DNA from: Thermoleophilaceae bacterium
GTDB lineage: Bacteria > Actinomycetota > Thermoleophilia > Solirubrobacterales > Thermoleophilaceae
NCBI GenBank assembly: GCA_014534235.1
Contig: JACVRW010000025.1
Span: 1 to 33,018, forward strand
Reading direction: 5' to 3'
Length of the DNA: 33,018 nucleotides
The translations under genes were made by a program, and so were the position numbers. Numbering within the stretch: the first letter of the stretch is position 1; each line of letters begins with the position of its first letter. Below, piece by piece: positions 1 to 6,795 of this stretch. The notes below the pieces were generated by a model, which ran no database searches, had not been told where the DNA came from, and saw only the letters and a list, made by a program, of their open reading frames with translations.

Positions 1-285
1 CGCGTCAACTTCATCTTCGATCGCGCGCAGGAGCTCCACCTGAGCGCCGACGAGCTCAGCGCCCTGACCGGCGTGAAGAAGGCCACCATGGCGAACAAGG
101 GCAGGGCGATCTCCGACCTGCTCCGCCTGAGCCACTTCGATCCCGAGCTCTGCCGCCGTGACGTGCTGGAGCAGTCTCCGTTCAAGTGGCTGGTCGAGGT
201 TGACGGCCTGATCGTCGACGCTCGCTGGCTCCCGACGCCGCTCCAGGAGGAGGCGCGGCGCCGCGGGCTGATCCCCGCTGCCTAG
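1..285 (+). CDS. C-terminal part of a DUF6398-like protein (5' end outside window)
   Basis: The frame is open from base 1 to a TAG at 283-285, giving 94 residues with no convincing start inside, so the gene begins upstream of the window. The segment opens with RVNFIFD, then a helix-turn-helix-like stretch (LSADELSALTGVKKATMANK), a short LLRLSHFDPELCR block and the tail WLVEVDGLIVDARWLPTPLQ ending in RRGLIP. This order matches my recollection of the C-terminal domain of DUF6398 proteins, often seen with SEC-C or pRiA4b ORF-3-type proteins; the match is from memory. No catalytic residues can be named. Function is unknown. Confidence 0.6.
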   Translation, partial: RVNFIFDRAQELHLSADELSALTGVKKATMANKGRAISDLLRLSHFDPELCRRDVLEQSPFKWLVEVDGLIVDARWLPTPLQEEARRRGLIPAA

Positions 286-373
286 CCGTCGGCCGACCGC
301 GCCTCGCCGGCTGCGGCGCGGGGTCCCATTGCCGACCCCGGGCGCGCGAGGTCCCGAGGGCCGGTCCCGCCGG

Positions 374-904
374 CTACTCGCTCGGCGGCCAGTCGATCCG
401 CTCGGCGAGCTGGCTCGGCCCCAGGTCGATCAACCCGCTTCGCTTCACCTCGCGGTACTCGCCGCCCTCGAGCGCGAGCCAGTGCACCGAGCGCTCGGTG
501 GGATCGACGATCAGCACCTCGTCCACCCCGTGGGCGGCGTAGAAGGGCAGCTTGTCCCAGGTCTCGTCGTCGGGGGAGACGATCTCGAACACCAGCGCCG
601 CCGTCGGGTGCCAGACGCAGGAGTCGCCCTCTCGATGCAGGCCCCCGTCCGGGACGCGGTAGTCGTTCTCGTTCTCCCCGAGGTTGAAACCGCCGACCGT
701 CGGCACGAGACCGGCCTCCCGCGCGGGGGGCCCAAGCAACTCGACAAGCTGGCCGCTCACATAGGCGTGGGCGAACGACGGTGCGGGGACCAGGTGGAGA
801 ACACCGTCCCACACCTCGTCGAAGCGATCGACGCCCGAGCGGCGGCGCCGCTCCTTCAGCGCCTCGATCTCGGGCGGTGGCGAGCCGAGCACGAGAGTCG
901 ACAT
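374..904 (-). CDS. Uma2 family (DUF820) PD-(D/E)XK nuclease-like protein
   Basis: The product is 176 aa. The Uma2 fold is a restriction-endonuclease-like PD-(D/E)XK core found in many accessory genes; cellular targets are mostly unknown. Visible elements in order are VWDGVLHLVPAPSFAHA, the YRVPDG turn supplying the first Asp, ALVFEIVSPDDETWDK supplying the Glu and downstream Lys, and GVDEVLIVDP. The frame is open further upstream, but ATG at 904 (MSTLVLG...) is where family similarity begins, and TACTCT at 918-913 lies 8 nt before it, suggesting a leaderless transcript. There is no Shine-Dalgarno. It is divergent from the 454-aa gene starting at 1005. Length is close to the family norm of about 180-190 aa. 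Confidence 0.8.
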   Translation of the reverse strand: MSTLVLGSPPPEIEALKERRRRSGVDRFDEVWDGVLHLVPAPSFAHAYVSGQLVELLGPPAREAGLVPTVGGFNLGENENDYRVPDGGLHREGDSCVWHPTAALVFEIVSPDDETWDKLPFYAAHGVDEVLIVDPTERSVHWLALEGGEYREVKRSGLIDLGPSQLAERIDWPPSE

Positions 905-912
905 CCGGCACA

Positions 913-918
913 AGAGTA
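913..918 (-). promoter_or_regulatory. -10-like TACTCT, leaderless promoter of the Uma2 gene
   Basis: On the minus strand TACTCT is followed by 8 nt (TGTGCCGG) and the ATG at 904. No Shine-Dalgarno is present. The spacing puts transcription initiation at or next to the start codon. No convincing -35 was seen. Confidence 0.45.
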
Positions 919-990
919 CCCGCGCGCTGCCGCCGCCGAAGCGCATGGAAAGGCCCGCCTCCCGGCAGCGGCTCCGTCGTGCCCGGCGCG

Positions 991-996
991 TATCGT
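991..996 (+). promoter_or_regulatory. -10-like TATCGT, leaderless promoter of the 454-aa gene
   Basis: TATCGT is followed by 8 nt and GTG at 1005. The same hexamer with the same gap precedes the genes at 5595 and 7718. No ribosome binding site is present. Confidence 0.45.
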
Positions 997-1004
997 GCCG
1001 GGCC

Positions 1005-2369
1005 GTGCCCATCGAGGTCTCGGTGGAGTCGCTTCGGATCGCACTGGCCCGGCTGGGCGAGCACGATCTCGACGCGCCGGGCGACGTCGAGCGGGCGCTC
1101 GAGTGGATAGCCGTCCGCGACGGCCCCGACGCGCCGCTCACGATCAGGCGCTACGACCTTCAGGCCTTCCTGTGGTACCGGCTGCCCTGCAAGCTGCTTA
1201 CCTCGCCCGAGCACAAACGGGCGGTGGCGGCGAGGCTGGGTCGCTTCTTCGAACTGGTGGGCGGTCGGGCTACTGAGTACGCGCGGATCTGCACCTCGGA
1301 GGAGACCGTGCAGCTGCTGCGGACATGGCATCTCGAGGGCCCTCGGGCCGGGCGCCTCCTCCGCGAGGCCCTCCGGGCGTCCGGGATCGAGCCCCCCGAC
1401 ACCGACGCGCTTCGATGGGGCGCGGTGATGGGGCCCGAGGAGGCGACGATCCACGACGAGGTCGCGCTCGAGCTCGAGCGAGCCCTCGAAGACAGGCGCC
1501 TCGACCCCGCTGCCCGCGGGTTCGGAGCCCGGAGGAAGCAGCTCGTCGAGGAGCTACTCCGCCGTCGCCTCCCCGAGCTCGGCGGGCGGGCGCCGCTCGA
1601 TTTGGTGGCCGAGGAGCGGCTCGAGCACTGGTTGCGGCGGGGGAGCGAGCAGCGGCGCGGGATCGTGGGGCCGGTCGAGCCCCTGCTGCGCGTACCTGCG
1701 TCGCTGGTGAACGGCGACGCGGGGACGCTTGCGCCGCTCGCCTGGCTTCTGGACGCCGCGGGCGAAGGTATCGCCCTCACTCAGACCGGCGCCCTCAACC
1801 TGTCGCTTGTCCGCGCCGCCGTCGAGCGCTTCCCCGAGTGGTGGTGGGGCGGGTCGCGCGGGCCGCCGCGTAGCGAGGGCGACGTGGCTTCGCTCTGCGA
1901 GACGCACGCGCTCCCGCGACGCATGCGGGCGCTCCGTCGGCGCGGCCGCCGGCTCCTGCTCACCCGCCGCGGCGAGGAGCTTCGCGGGGACTGTGCCGCC
2001 CTGCTCCGCGCCTGCGCTCCCCATCTCATTCCGGGAGAGGGCTTCGAGGCCGCGGTCGGGGAGCTCGCGGCCGCGGTCCTCCTGAGGCACGAGACCGTCG
2101 ACCGAGACGATCTCGAGGCCGCGGTTCACGCGGCGATCGTGGCCGACGGCTGGAACGCGGACGGCGAGCCGCCCGACCTCCGGGACGTCGCCTGGGCCGC
2201 CGCGGCCCCGCTCCGGCTCGCGGAGGCCCTCGGGCTCGTGGGGTACGAGAGCGAGTTCGAGCCCGGCGTCGGGTTCACCAAGCGGGACCTGACGCCGACG
2301 CCGGCGGGGCACGAGGCGCTGCGCCTCTGTCTTCGGGCGCGCGCGCTCGCACCCGCGACCCTGCCGTGA
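1005..2369 (+). CDS. Hypothetical protein with a winged-helix-like C-terminal region
   Basis: The product is 454 aa and of unknown function. The frame extends up to 945, but GTG at 1005 fits better because TATCGT lies 8 nt before it. The N-terminal 200 residues are mainly helical and contain a WYRLPCKLL segment. The part from about residue 225 contains PLAWLLDAAGEGIALTQTGALNLSLV, a WWWGGSRGPPRSEGDV segment and RALRRRGRRLLLTRRGEEL. That 'RRRG-LLLT-RG' wing recurs, from memory, in actinobacterial proteins related to pRiA4b ORF-3-like or SEC-C proteins, which fits the DUF6398-like fragment at the window edge. No membrane segment, signal peptide or catalytic motif is visible. A DNA- or protein-binding role is only a guess. 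Confidence 0.65.
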   Translation: MPIEVSVESLRIALARLGEHDLDAPGDVERALEWIAVRDGPDAPLTIRRYDLQAFLWYRLPCKLLTSPEHKRAVAARLGRFFELVGGRATEYARICTSEETVQLLRTWHLEGPRAGRLLREALRASGIEPPDTDALRWGAVMGPEEATIHDEVALELERALEDRRLDPAARGFGARRKQLVEELLRRRLPELGGRAPLDLVAEERLEHWLRRGSEQRRGIVGPVEPLLRVPASLVNGDAGTLAPLAWLLDAAGEGIALTQTGALNLSLVRAAVERFPEWWWGGSRGPPRSEGDVASLCETHALPRRMRALRRRGRRLLLTRRGEELRGDCAALLRACAPHLIPGEGFEAAVGELAAAVLLRHETVDRDDLEAAVHAAIVADGWNADGEPPDLRDVAWAAAAPLRLAEALGLVGYESEFEPGVGFTKRDLTPTPAGHEALRLCLRARALAPATLP

Positions 2370-2427
2370 GGTCCGGGGGCGCGCGGTCGGGCGCCCGCAT
2401 CCGCAAGCCCGCCGTGCGGGCCGCGGT

Positions 2428-3492
2428 ATGGGCGTGAGCGGTCGCGAGCGGCTCGAGCGGCGCGTCGTCGAGGCGGCCGAGGCGGCGCTCGCCGAGCGGA
2501 AGTTCGTGACCCCGATCGACGTGCTGGTCGGCTTGGGATGGCTTCAGCCCGCGCACATCGACCGCTGGCGCCAGGGACGCGTGGACTACCTCGAGCGGAC
2601 CGTGCAGGCGAACCTGAGCAAGATCTCGACGGCTATGAAGGCCTTTCGTCGCTGGGCGACGGGGCGCGGTCTCCAGCCGAGTGAGACCGCCTACCTGGCC
2701 CGGACCCGCGACCGTCGCCAGCTTCGGTTCTCGACGAGCGGCGATCCCCGGGTCGAGCGCGGCTACCGGACCCACTGGGTCTCGTCCGAGCTCTCAGAGG
2801 CGAAGCGCGAGCGACTCGCCGAGCGTCAGAGCCGTCCGCCGGACCTGGTCGTGGTCTCGCCCGTCCGGGAGTGGACGTGCACCGAGTGCGGCGGCACCGG
2901 CGACTTCCTGCTGATGGAGGACGCGGGGCCGATCTGCATGTCGTGTGCGGACATGGCCCACCTCGTGTTTCTGCCCGCGGGCGACGCGGCGCTCACCCGG
3001 CGGGCGAAAAGGAGGAGCCGGCTGTCGGCCGTGGTGGTGCGGTTCAGCCGGGCACGGAAGCGCTATGAGCGCCAGGGCATCCTCGTCGAGGAGGAGGCCC
3101 TGGAGCGGGCGGAGGCGGAGTGCCTCGCCGACGCGGACGCCAGGGCCCGGCGCCGCGAGCGAGAGGAGGAGCGGCGCGCACGGCAGGACCTCGACTTCCA
3201 GGCGCGGATGGCACGGGAGATCGGGCGCCTCTACCCGAGCTGCCCTCCCGAGCGGTCGGAGGCGATCGCACGCCACGCCGGCGCTCGCGGCAGCGGCCGG
3301 GTGGGTCGCTCCGCAGCGGGGCGCGCCCTCGACCCTGAGGCGATCGAGCTCGCGGTCGTCGCCTCCGTCCGCCACCGGGACACGCGCTACGACGACCTGC
3401 TGATGTCAGGGGCGGACAGAGCCGAGGCCCGGGAGCAGGTCCGCCCGGACGTCGACCGGGTGCTCGAGAGCTGGAGGCGGGCTCGCGGTTGA
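2428..3492 (+). CDS. DUF2293 domain protein with a four-cysteine zinc-ribbon-like insert
   Basis: The product is 354 aa. The N-terminal half (about 1-140) is basic and helical. A likely metal site is formed by C151-x2-C154 and C170-x2-C173. A charged coiled-coil-like stretch (about 215-250, rich in Arg and Glu) leads into the DUF2293 domain at about 255-352, recognised by YPSCPPERSEAIARHAG, the GSGRVGRSAAGRALDPEAI block, VASVRHRDTRYDDLL and the final VDRVLESWR. DUF2293 has no established biochemical activity; the zinc ribbon and basic charge suggest nucleic-acid contact, which is inference. It begins 58 bp after the 454-aa gene on the same strand. No clear ribosome binding site or TAnnnT element precedes the ATG, so it may be co-transcribed. 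Confidence 0.75.
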   Translation: MGVSGRERLERRVVEAAEAALAERKFVTPIDVLVGLGWLQPAHIDRWRQGRVDYLERTVQANLSKISTAMKAFRRWATGRGLQPSETAYLARTRDRRQLRFSTSGDPRVERGYRTHWVSSELSEAKRERLAERQSRPPDLVVVSPVREWTCTECGGTGDFLLMEDAGPICMSCADMAHLVFLPAGDAALTRRAKRRSRLSAVVVRFSRARKRYERQGILVEEEALERAEAECLADADARARRREREEERRARQDLDFQARMAREIGRLYPSCPPERSEAIARHAGARGSGRVGRSAAGRALDPEAIELAVVASVRHRDTRYDDLLMSGADRAEAREQVRPDVDRVLESWRRARG

Positions 3493-3538
3493 AGGCCGAC
3501 GGGCGGCGCACCGGCTCAGGACCGTCCGGCCCCGATCG

Positions 3539-3544
3539 TACGCT
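3539..3544 (+). promoter_or_regulatory. -10-like TACGCT, leaderless promoter
   Basis: TACGCT is followed by 6 nt and GTG at 3551, with no Shine-Dalgarno. This supports both the GTG start and an independent promoter for the 254-aa gene. Confidence 0.4.
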
Positions 3545-3550
3545 GAGCGG

Positions 3551-4315
3551 GTGCTCTTCGGCGACGACCCGTTGGACGAGCTTGCGGCGTGCGGCGACGG
3601 TGACGAGCTCTGCCGGTTGCTACTGCGCTCGCAGTGGGCCTTGGGATCGAGCACAAGTCACCGGGAGGCGGTGGAGCTCATGCGTCGGGTGCACGGCACG
3701 TCCGAGTTCGGCGACGTCCTCGTCGCCTTGCTGCTTTGCACCTGGCCCCGCTGGCGGCGGGTGACCTCTCGCCTGATCGCGGCGATCGAGGACAGCGGGC
3801 TGCTCTCGGAGGAGGAGCTCGACGAGCTGGCGGAATCGCTGCTCGCGCACGAGCTCGTGATCTCCTACCCGCTTGGGTGGGTCTCATCCGATTGGCTCAA
3901 GCTCGAAGGCGGCATCACGCTCCCCGAGGACACGCTCGGGCACCGCGAAGTTTCGGTGCGACCACCGCTGCGACGCTGGGCCGCGGCGCGGGCGCTCCGC
4001 GCCTCTCCGGGGCGGCTGGGCGAGCTGGTCGAGATTGCCGAGGGATTCGAGCCGCACGGCCGTGACGCGGCGATCCATGGCCTGCTCGACGCGGCCGGCG
4101 TCCTCGCCGAAGCAGAGCTTCGTGAGCTTGTACAGCGTGCCCTGCGCTCGGGTCAAGCTCCTGTGCGCCGTGCAGCCCTCGACCGGATCGCGCAGCTGGA
4201 TGGCCGCGAGGCGGCGCTGCGCACGGCGCGCTCCGACCCGAATGCGGCGGTGCGGGCGTGGCGCCCGAGCTCGCTCCCGCTCCAGCTTCTCGGGGACCAC
4301 GAGGAGGCGGCCTGA
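3551..4315 (+). CDS. Hypothetical helical-repeat (HEAT-like) protein
   Basis: The product is 254 aa and not recognised as a named family. It is almost entirely helical and rich in Leu, Ala, Arg and Glu. The C-terminal 120 residues look like degenerate HEAT/PBS-type repeats: RRWAAARALRASPGRLGELV, DAAIHGLLDAAGVLAEAELRELV and APVRRAALDRIAQLDGREAAL. Such repeats normally form protein-binding scaffolds. There is no signal peptide or membrane segment. GTG at 3551 was chosen because TACGCT sits 6 nt upstream and no earlier start is in frame. It follows the DUF2293 gene by 58 bp and belongs to the accessory block. Function unknown. Confidence 0.6.
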   Translation: MLFGDDPLDELAACGDGDELCRLLLRSQWALGSSTSHREAVELMRRVHGTSEFGDVLVALLLCTWPRWRRVTSRLIAAIEDSGLLSEEELDELAESLLAHELVISYPLGWVSSDWLKLEGGITLPEDTLGHREVSVRPPLRRWAAARALRASPGRLGELVEIAEGFEPHGRDAAIHGLLDAAGVLAEAELRELVQRALRSGQAPVRRAALDRIAQLDGREAALRTARSDPNAAVRAWRPSSLPLQLLGDHEEAA

Positions 4316-4516
4316 CCGCCCCCGCGCTGCGAGGCTCGCGAGGAGGGCGAAGGGCCGTCAGTAGGCAGGGTGGAAATAGTGCCGTGCGGCGACGCCACAA
4401 GCTCGCCACCAGCCCGTCGCGGCCCGCTCGACGCTCGTAGGCGGCTCCCCGGAGTGATCACCGGAGGGCCGGTGGCCCGCGTGTTCAGCGGGTCGTACCA
4501 CGTACCGTGGCATCAC
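4316..4516. other. Intergenic region upstream of the toxin-antitoxin pair
   Basis: These 201 bases carry no convincing gene. The notable elements are an 8-bp palindrome GTGATCAC near 4454 and the operator-like palindrome at 4496-4512. An open frame entering from 4370 is an upstream extension of the antitoxin frame with low-complexity, non-family sequence. Confidence 0.5.
4496..4512. promoter_or_regulatory. Operator-like palindrome overlapping the toxin-antitoxin promoter
   Basis: The arms TACCACG (4496-4502) and CGTGGCA (4506-4512) pair in six of seven positions around a TAC spacer. The putative -10 TACCGT (4503-4508) lies inside it and the antitoxin ATG at 4517 follows 8 nt later. Ribbon-helix-helix antitoxins commonly bind such palindromes to repress their own operon, so this is the likely autoregulatory site; binding is inference. 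Confidence 0.5.
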
Positions 4517-4816
4517 ATGCGTCAACTCACTCTTCGCATCCCGGAGCAACTCGCCGAGCGGCTCAAGCAGGCAGCCCGAGAGAGTGGTCGCAGCGTCAAC
4601 AGCTACGCCACAGCGGTACTGGGGGCGGCAGTCGACCCCGAACTCCCGGGCGATGAGGCCGCACGCGTTCGCGAGCGACTGGCCCGCGCCGGCCTCCTCG
4701 AGGCCGCAGGTCGTTTGTCGCGTGCGCGTCCCGCTGAGGAGGCGCTTCGCCGCGCCCGTCGGCGCGCTGCCAAGGGTCCACCGCTCTCCGAGCTCGTCAG
4801 CGAAGGCCGCCGCTGA
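4517..4816 (+). CDS. Ribbon-helix-helix antitoxin (FitA/Arc-like) of a type II TA pair
   Basis: The product is 99 aa. The N-terminal MRQLTLRIPEQLAERLKQAA followed by ESGRSVNSYATAVL is a classic ribbon-helix-helix DNA-binding motif (strand 2-8, helices about 10-22 and 27-38). The remainder is charged and helical, ending in a PPLSELVSEGRR tail of the kind used to occupy the toxin's PIN active site. The frame is open further upstream, but family similarity begins at this ATG and TACCGT lies 8 nt before it. The stop overlaps the inferred CTG start of the PIN toxin by 3 nt (CTGA), so the two are translationally coupled. Confidence 0.8.
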   Translation: MRQLTLRIPEQLAERLKQAARESGRSVNSYATAVLGAAVDPELPGDEAARVRERLARAGLLEAAGRLSRARPAEEALRRARRRAAKGPPLSELVSEGRR

Positions 4817-5271
4817 CCGTCTTCGCGGACTCGTCGGCGCTCGTGAAGCTCTACGCCGACGAGCCGGGTCACACGACGGTCGGATCGCTCGACGCGCTGA
4901 TCGTGTCCTCGCTCGCCCGCGTCGAATGTGCCCGCGCGCTTTGGCGCAAGGAACGGCTCGGCGAGTTCAGTGCCGCGGACGCCGACCTCCTCGTGACCGC
5001 GTTCGAGGCCGACTACTTCGGGACCGGCGACGAGGAGCCGGCATTCGCAGCAGTCGCGATCCGAGCCGCCCTCCTGGACGAGGCGGCCGCGCTCACCGGA
5101 AGCCATGGGCCGCGTGCCTATGACGCGGTCCAACTCGCGAGTGCCCTGGCAGCCCGTCGGGCAGATCCGGGCTGCACCAGATTCGCCTGCTTCGCCCACG
5201 AGTTGCGCGCGGCGGCTGCGCGGAGCGTATTCGCTCCTATCCCCCCGTCGCGACTCGGTGTGCGCTTTTGA
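4813..5271 (+). CDS. PIN-domain (VapC/FitB-like) toxin, probable CTG start
   Basis: The product is 152 aa, a typical PIN toxin length. PIN toxins are Mg-dependent ribonucleases that cleave tRNA, rRNA or mRNA. Conserved acids are D6 in VFADSSALVKLY, E38 in SSLARVECARALW and D104 in AYDAVQLASAL. The fourth acidic position, usually Asp in an F-x-S/T-x-D-x2-L pattern, reads FACFAHEL, placing A128 there. No ATG or GTG lies before D6 in this frame: the first GTG (4843) would remove the first catalytic Asp. CTG at 4813 overlaps the antitoxin TGA and has GAAGG at 4802-4806 six nt upstream. The RHH antitoxin directly upstream supports the assignment. Confidence 0.8.
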   Translation: MTVFADSSALVKLYADEPGHTTVGSLDALIVSSLARVECARALWRKERLGEFSAADADLLVTAFEADYFGTGDEEPAFAAVAIRAALLDEAAALTGSHGPRAYDAVQLASALAARRADPGCTRFACFAHELRAAAARSVFAPIPPSRLGVRF

Positions 5272-5594
5272 CTGTGCCGGCGCCATGGCGACGGTAGGGG
5301 GCCACGATCCCTCTTCTTGCGGCTCGGTCGCAAGGGACAGGTGATGCTGCGGCGCCGCGGGTGGCTATTCCGACGGGAGCCTTCGCCCACGCCTCGCGTG
5401 ACTCGGCATGGGAGCTTCGATCCGTCTGCCGACTGACTCGGCGTGAACCTATTCCAGAGCACCTCGACAATCCTGCGCGAGCTCGGATGGTCGGAGCCTG
5501 GCGCCGCGGGCACCGGGCCTGACGGCGGCGCGGCTCCTCGGCGGTAGCCACCGCCCCCGCACGGCATCCACGCCGCTGCGTATCGTTGTGCCGG
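5272..5594. other. 323-bp intergenic region, no gene recognised
   Basis: It lies between the PIN toxin and the 59-aa gene. A 34-codon frame from a GTG near 5443 (starting VNLFQSTSTILRELGW) has no ribosome binding site, no TAnnnT element and no recognisable family. The only supported element is TATCGT at 5581-5586. It may be remnant DNA from rearrangement of the accessory block. Confidence 0.4.
5581..5586 (+). promoter_or_regulatory. -10-like TATCGT, leaderless promoter of the 59-aa gene
   Basis: TATCGT, then 8 nt (TGTGCCGG), then ATG at 5595. The 8-nt gap is identical to that before the Uma2 start at 904, and the arrangement matches those at 991 and 7704. Confidence 0.45.
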
Positions 5595-5774
5595 ATGCCG
5601 GCGAACCCCCAGAACCCCGAACGCCTAACCAAGACGCGCGTCGGAGATCTCGACACTGCAGCGCGCGAGCGCCTGGAGCGCGACTGGCGGCTGCCGATGA
5701 GCGAGCGCCTCGCACGTGTCCATGAGCTCTGTAAGCAGATGACGACAATCGCGGGCGCCGCAAAGCGGGAGTGA
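5595..5774 (+). CDS. Small charged helical protein coupled to a nucleotidyltransferase
   Basis: The product is 59 aa, charged and predicted helical: TRVGDLDTAARERLERDWRL, then MSERLARVHELCKQM. It has no cysteine cluster or membrane segment. Its stop overlaps the GTG of the next gene (GTGA), so the two are translationally coupled. From memory, small helical proteins of this kind often precede DUF6036/MNT-like nucleotidyltransferases; whether they act as partner or antitoxin is inference. The start is supported by TATCGT 8 nt upstream. No independent function can be assigned. Confidence 0.6.
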   Translation: MPANPQNPERLTKTRVGDLDTAARERLERDWRLPMSERLARVHELCKQMTTIAGAAKRE

Positions 5775-6257
5775 GCAGCCTCGACTTGCGTGCCCTGCTC
5801 GGCGCGCTCGTCGATCACGAGGTTCGGTTTGTGTTCATCGGTGGCGTGGCGGTCGCTGCCCACGGCTACGTGCGCGCCACACAGGACCTCGAAGTCGTTC
5901 CCGACCCTTCGGTCGAGAACGCGCGTCGGCTTGCGACTGCCCTTGCAGCGCTCGAAGCCACGTTCCCCTTTGCGACCGGCCGCGCGGTCGATCCGGGCTC
6001 GGACATGGTTCACCTGATGAAGCGCAGGAACATGACGCTCGACACGAGCTACGGAGCGCTTGACGTCGTGCAGGATGCTCCCGGCCGTGCCGGCCTTCAT
6101 GGCGCTCGACCGGGAGGCAGTCGACAGCGAGCTTCTCGGCGTGCCGGTTCGGATCTGCTCGTTGGATCAGCTGCGACGGATGAAGCGAGCGCGTGGTGCA
6201 TCGCAGGACCGAGCCGATCTTGAGCACCTTCCGCCATGCGAGGCGACCGGCAGCTGA
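5771..6257 (+). pseudogene. Nucleotidyltransferase-like gene with a one-base frameshift
   Basis: The first frame from GTG 5771 encodes an NTase core: VRFVFIGGVAVAAHGYVRATQDLEVVPD, with the GG helix and a D-L-E in place of the usual D-x-D. It runs to LDTSYGALDVVQDAPG. The family continuation (VPAFMALDREAVDSELLGVPVRICSLDQLRRMKRA) appears in the next frame up to TGA 6255-6257. Removing one C at 6085/6086 (GGCCGTG to GGCGTG) joins the halves as DAPG-VPAFMALD, giving about 161 aa, full length for the family. Either the gene is inactivated or the base is an assembly error. Such proteins are related to DUF6036, AbiEii and MNT-type NTases, often the toxic half of a two-gene module. It is coupled to the 59-aa gene by a GTGA overlap. 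Confidence 0.75.
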
Positions 6258-6297
6258 GCGCCACTCCGTTCCGTCCGGCCGCGGCGCAGACCTTGGC

Positions 6298-6795
6298 TCA
6301 CGACCTCGGCTCGGTGGTGGATCCGCCGCCAGCTGGCGCCCCGATCCGGAACACCGGATGGTCCGGCGCGATCCGGCGCAGCTCCTCGTCTGAGGAGTCC
6401 GGCCCCACCCCGCCGAAGAAGCTCCCCACCTCCCACTTCCAGCGCTTCAGGTACTCCCGCAGCAGCGGTGGCTTCTCCTCGTCGGGGAGCTCGGTGACCG
6501 TGATCGGCTCGCTCCGGCGTCCGAGCAGCAATCGGCCCGCTCCGCTTACTCGAATGTTCTTGACCCACTGCGTGTGCCCGCGCGGCGCGACGAGGTAGCG
6601 CTTACTGTCGATCGTCAGCAGATTCACCGGGGTGCGCCGCCACTCGCCCGACTTGCGCCCGCGTACCTCGAGCACCCGGGATCCGGCGACGCTGATGCCC
6701 AGGCGGGTGACCGTCGCGACGGCGCGGTCGAAGACGTTCTTCGTGAACCAGCCCGGCTGGTCGTAGCGCTCCGGCACGGCCGCCGATTCTGCCAT
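6298..6795 (-). CDS. Ddn-like F420H2-dependent nitroreductase-family protein
   Basis: The product is 165 aa. The deazaflavin-dependent nitroreductase (DUF385/Ddn) family is a split-barrel fold that uses reduced F420 to reduce quinones or nitro compounds. The diagnostic segment is VLEVRGRKSGEWRRTPVNLL, followed by YLVAPRGHTQWVKNIRVSGAGRLLLGRR, typical of the cofactor-binding barrel. The N-terminus (WFTKNVFDRAVATVTRLG) is the usual membrane-proximal helix. ATG at 6795 shares its A with the TGA of the EamA gene (TGATG), so the two are coupled. Pairing with an exporter may mean export of a product or toxic compound; this is inference. It implies the host makes F420. Confidence 0.85.
   Translation of the reverse strand: MAESAAVPERYDQPGWFTKNVFDRAVATVTRLGISVAGSRVLEVRGRKSGEWRRTPVNLLTIDSKRYLVAPRGHTQWVKNIRVSGAGRLLLGRRSEPITVTELPDEEKPPLLREYLKRWKWEVGSFFGGVGPDSSDEELRRIAPDHPVFRIGAPAGGGSTTEPRS

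Noticed and set aside
5443-5547. 34-codon frame starting VNLFQSTSTILRELGW
   Set aside because: No ribosome binding site or TAnnnT element, and low-complexity end; too weak to call.
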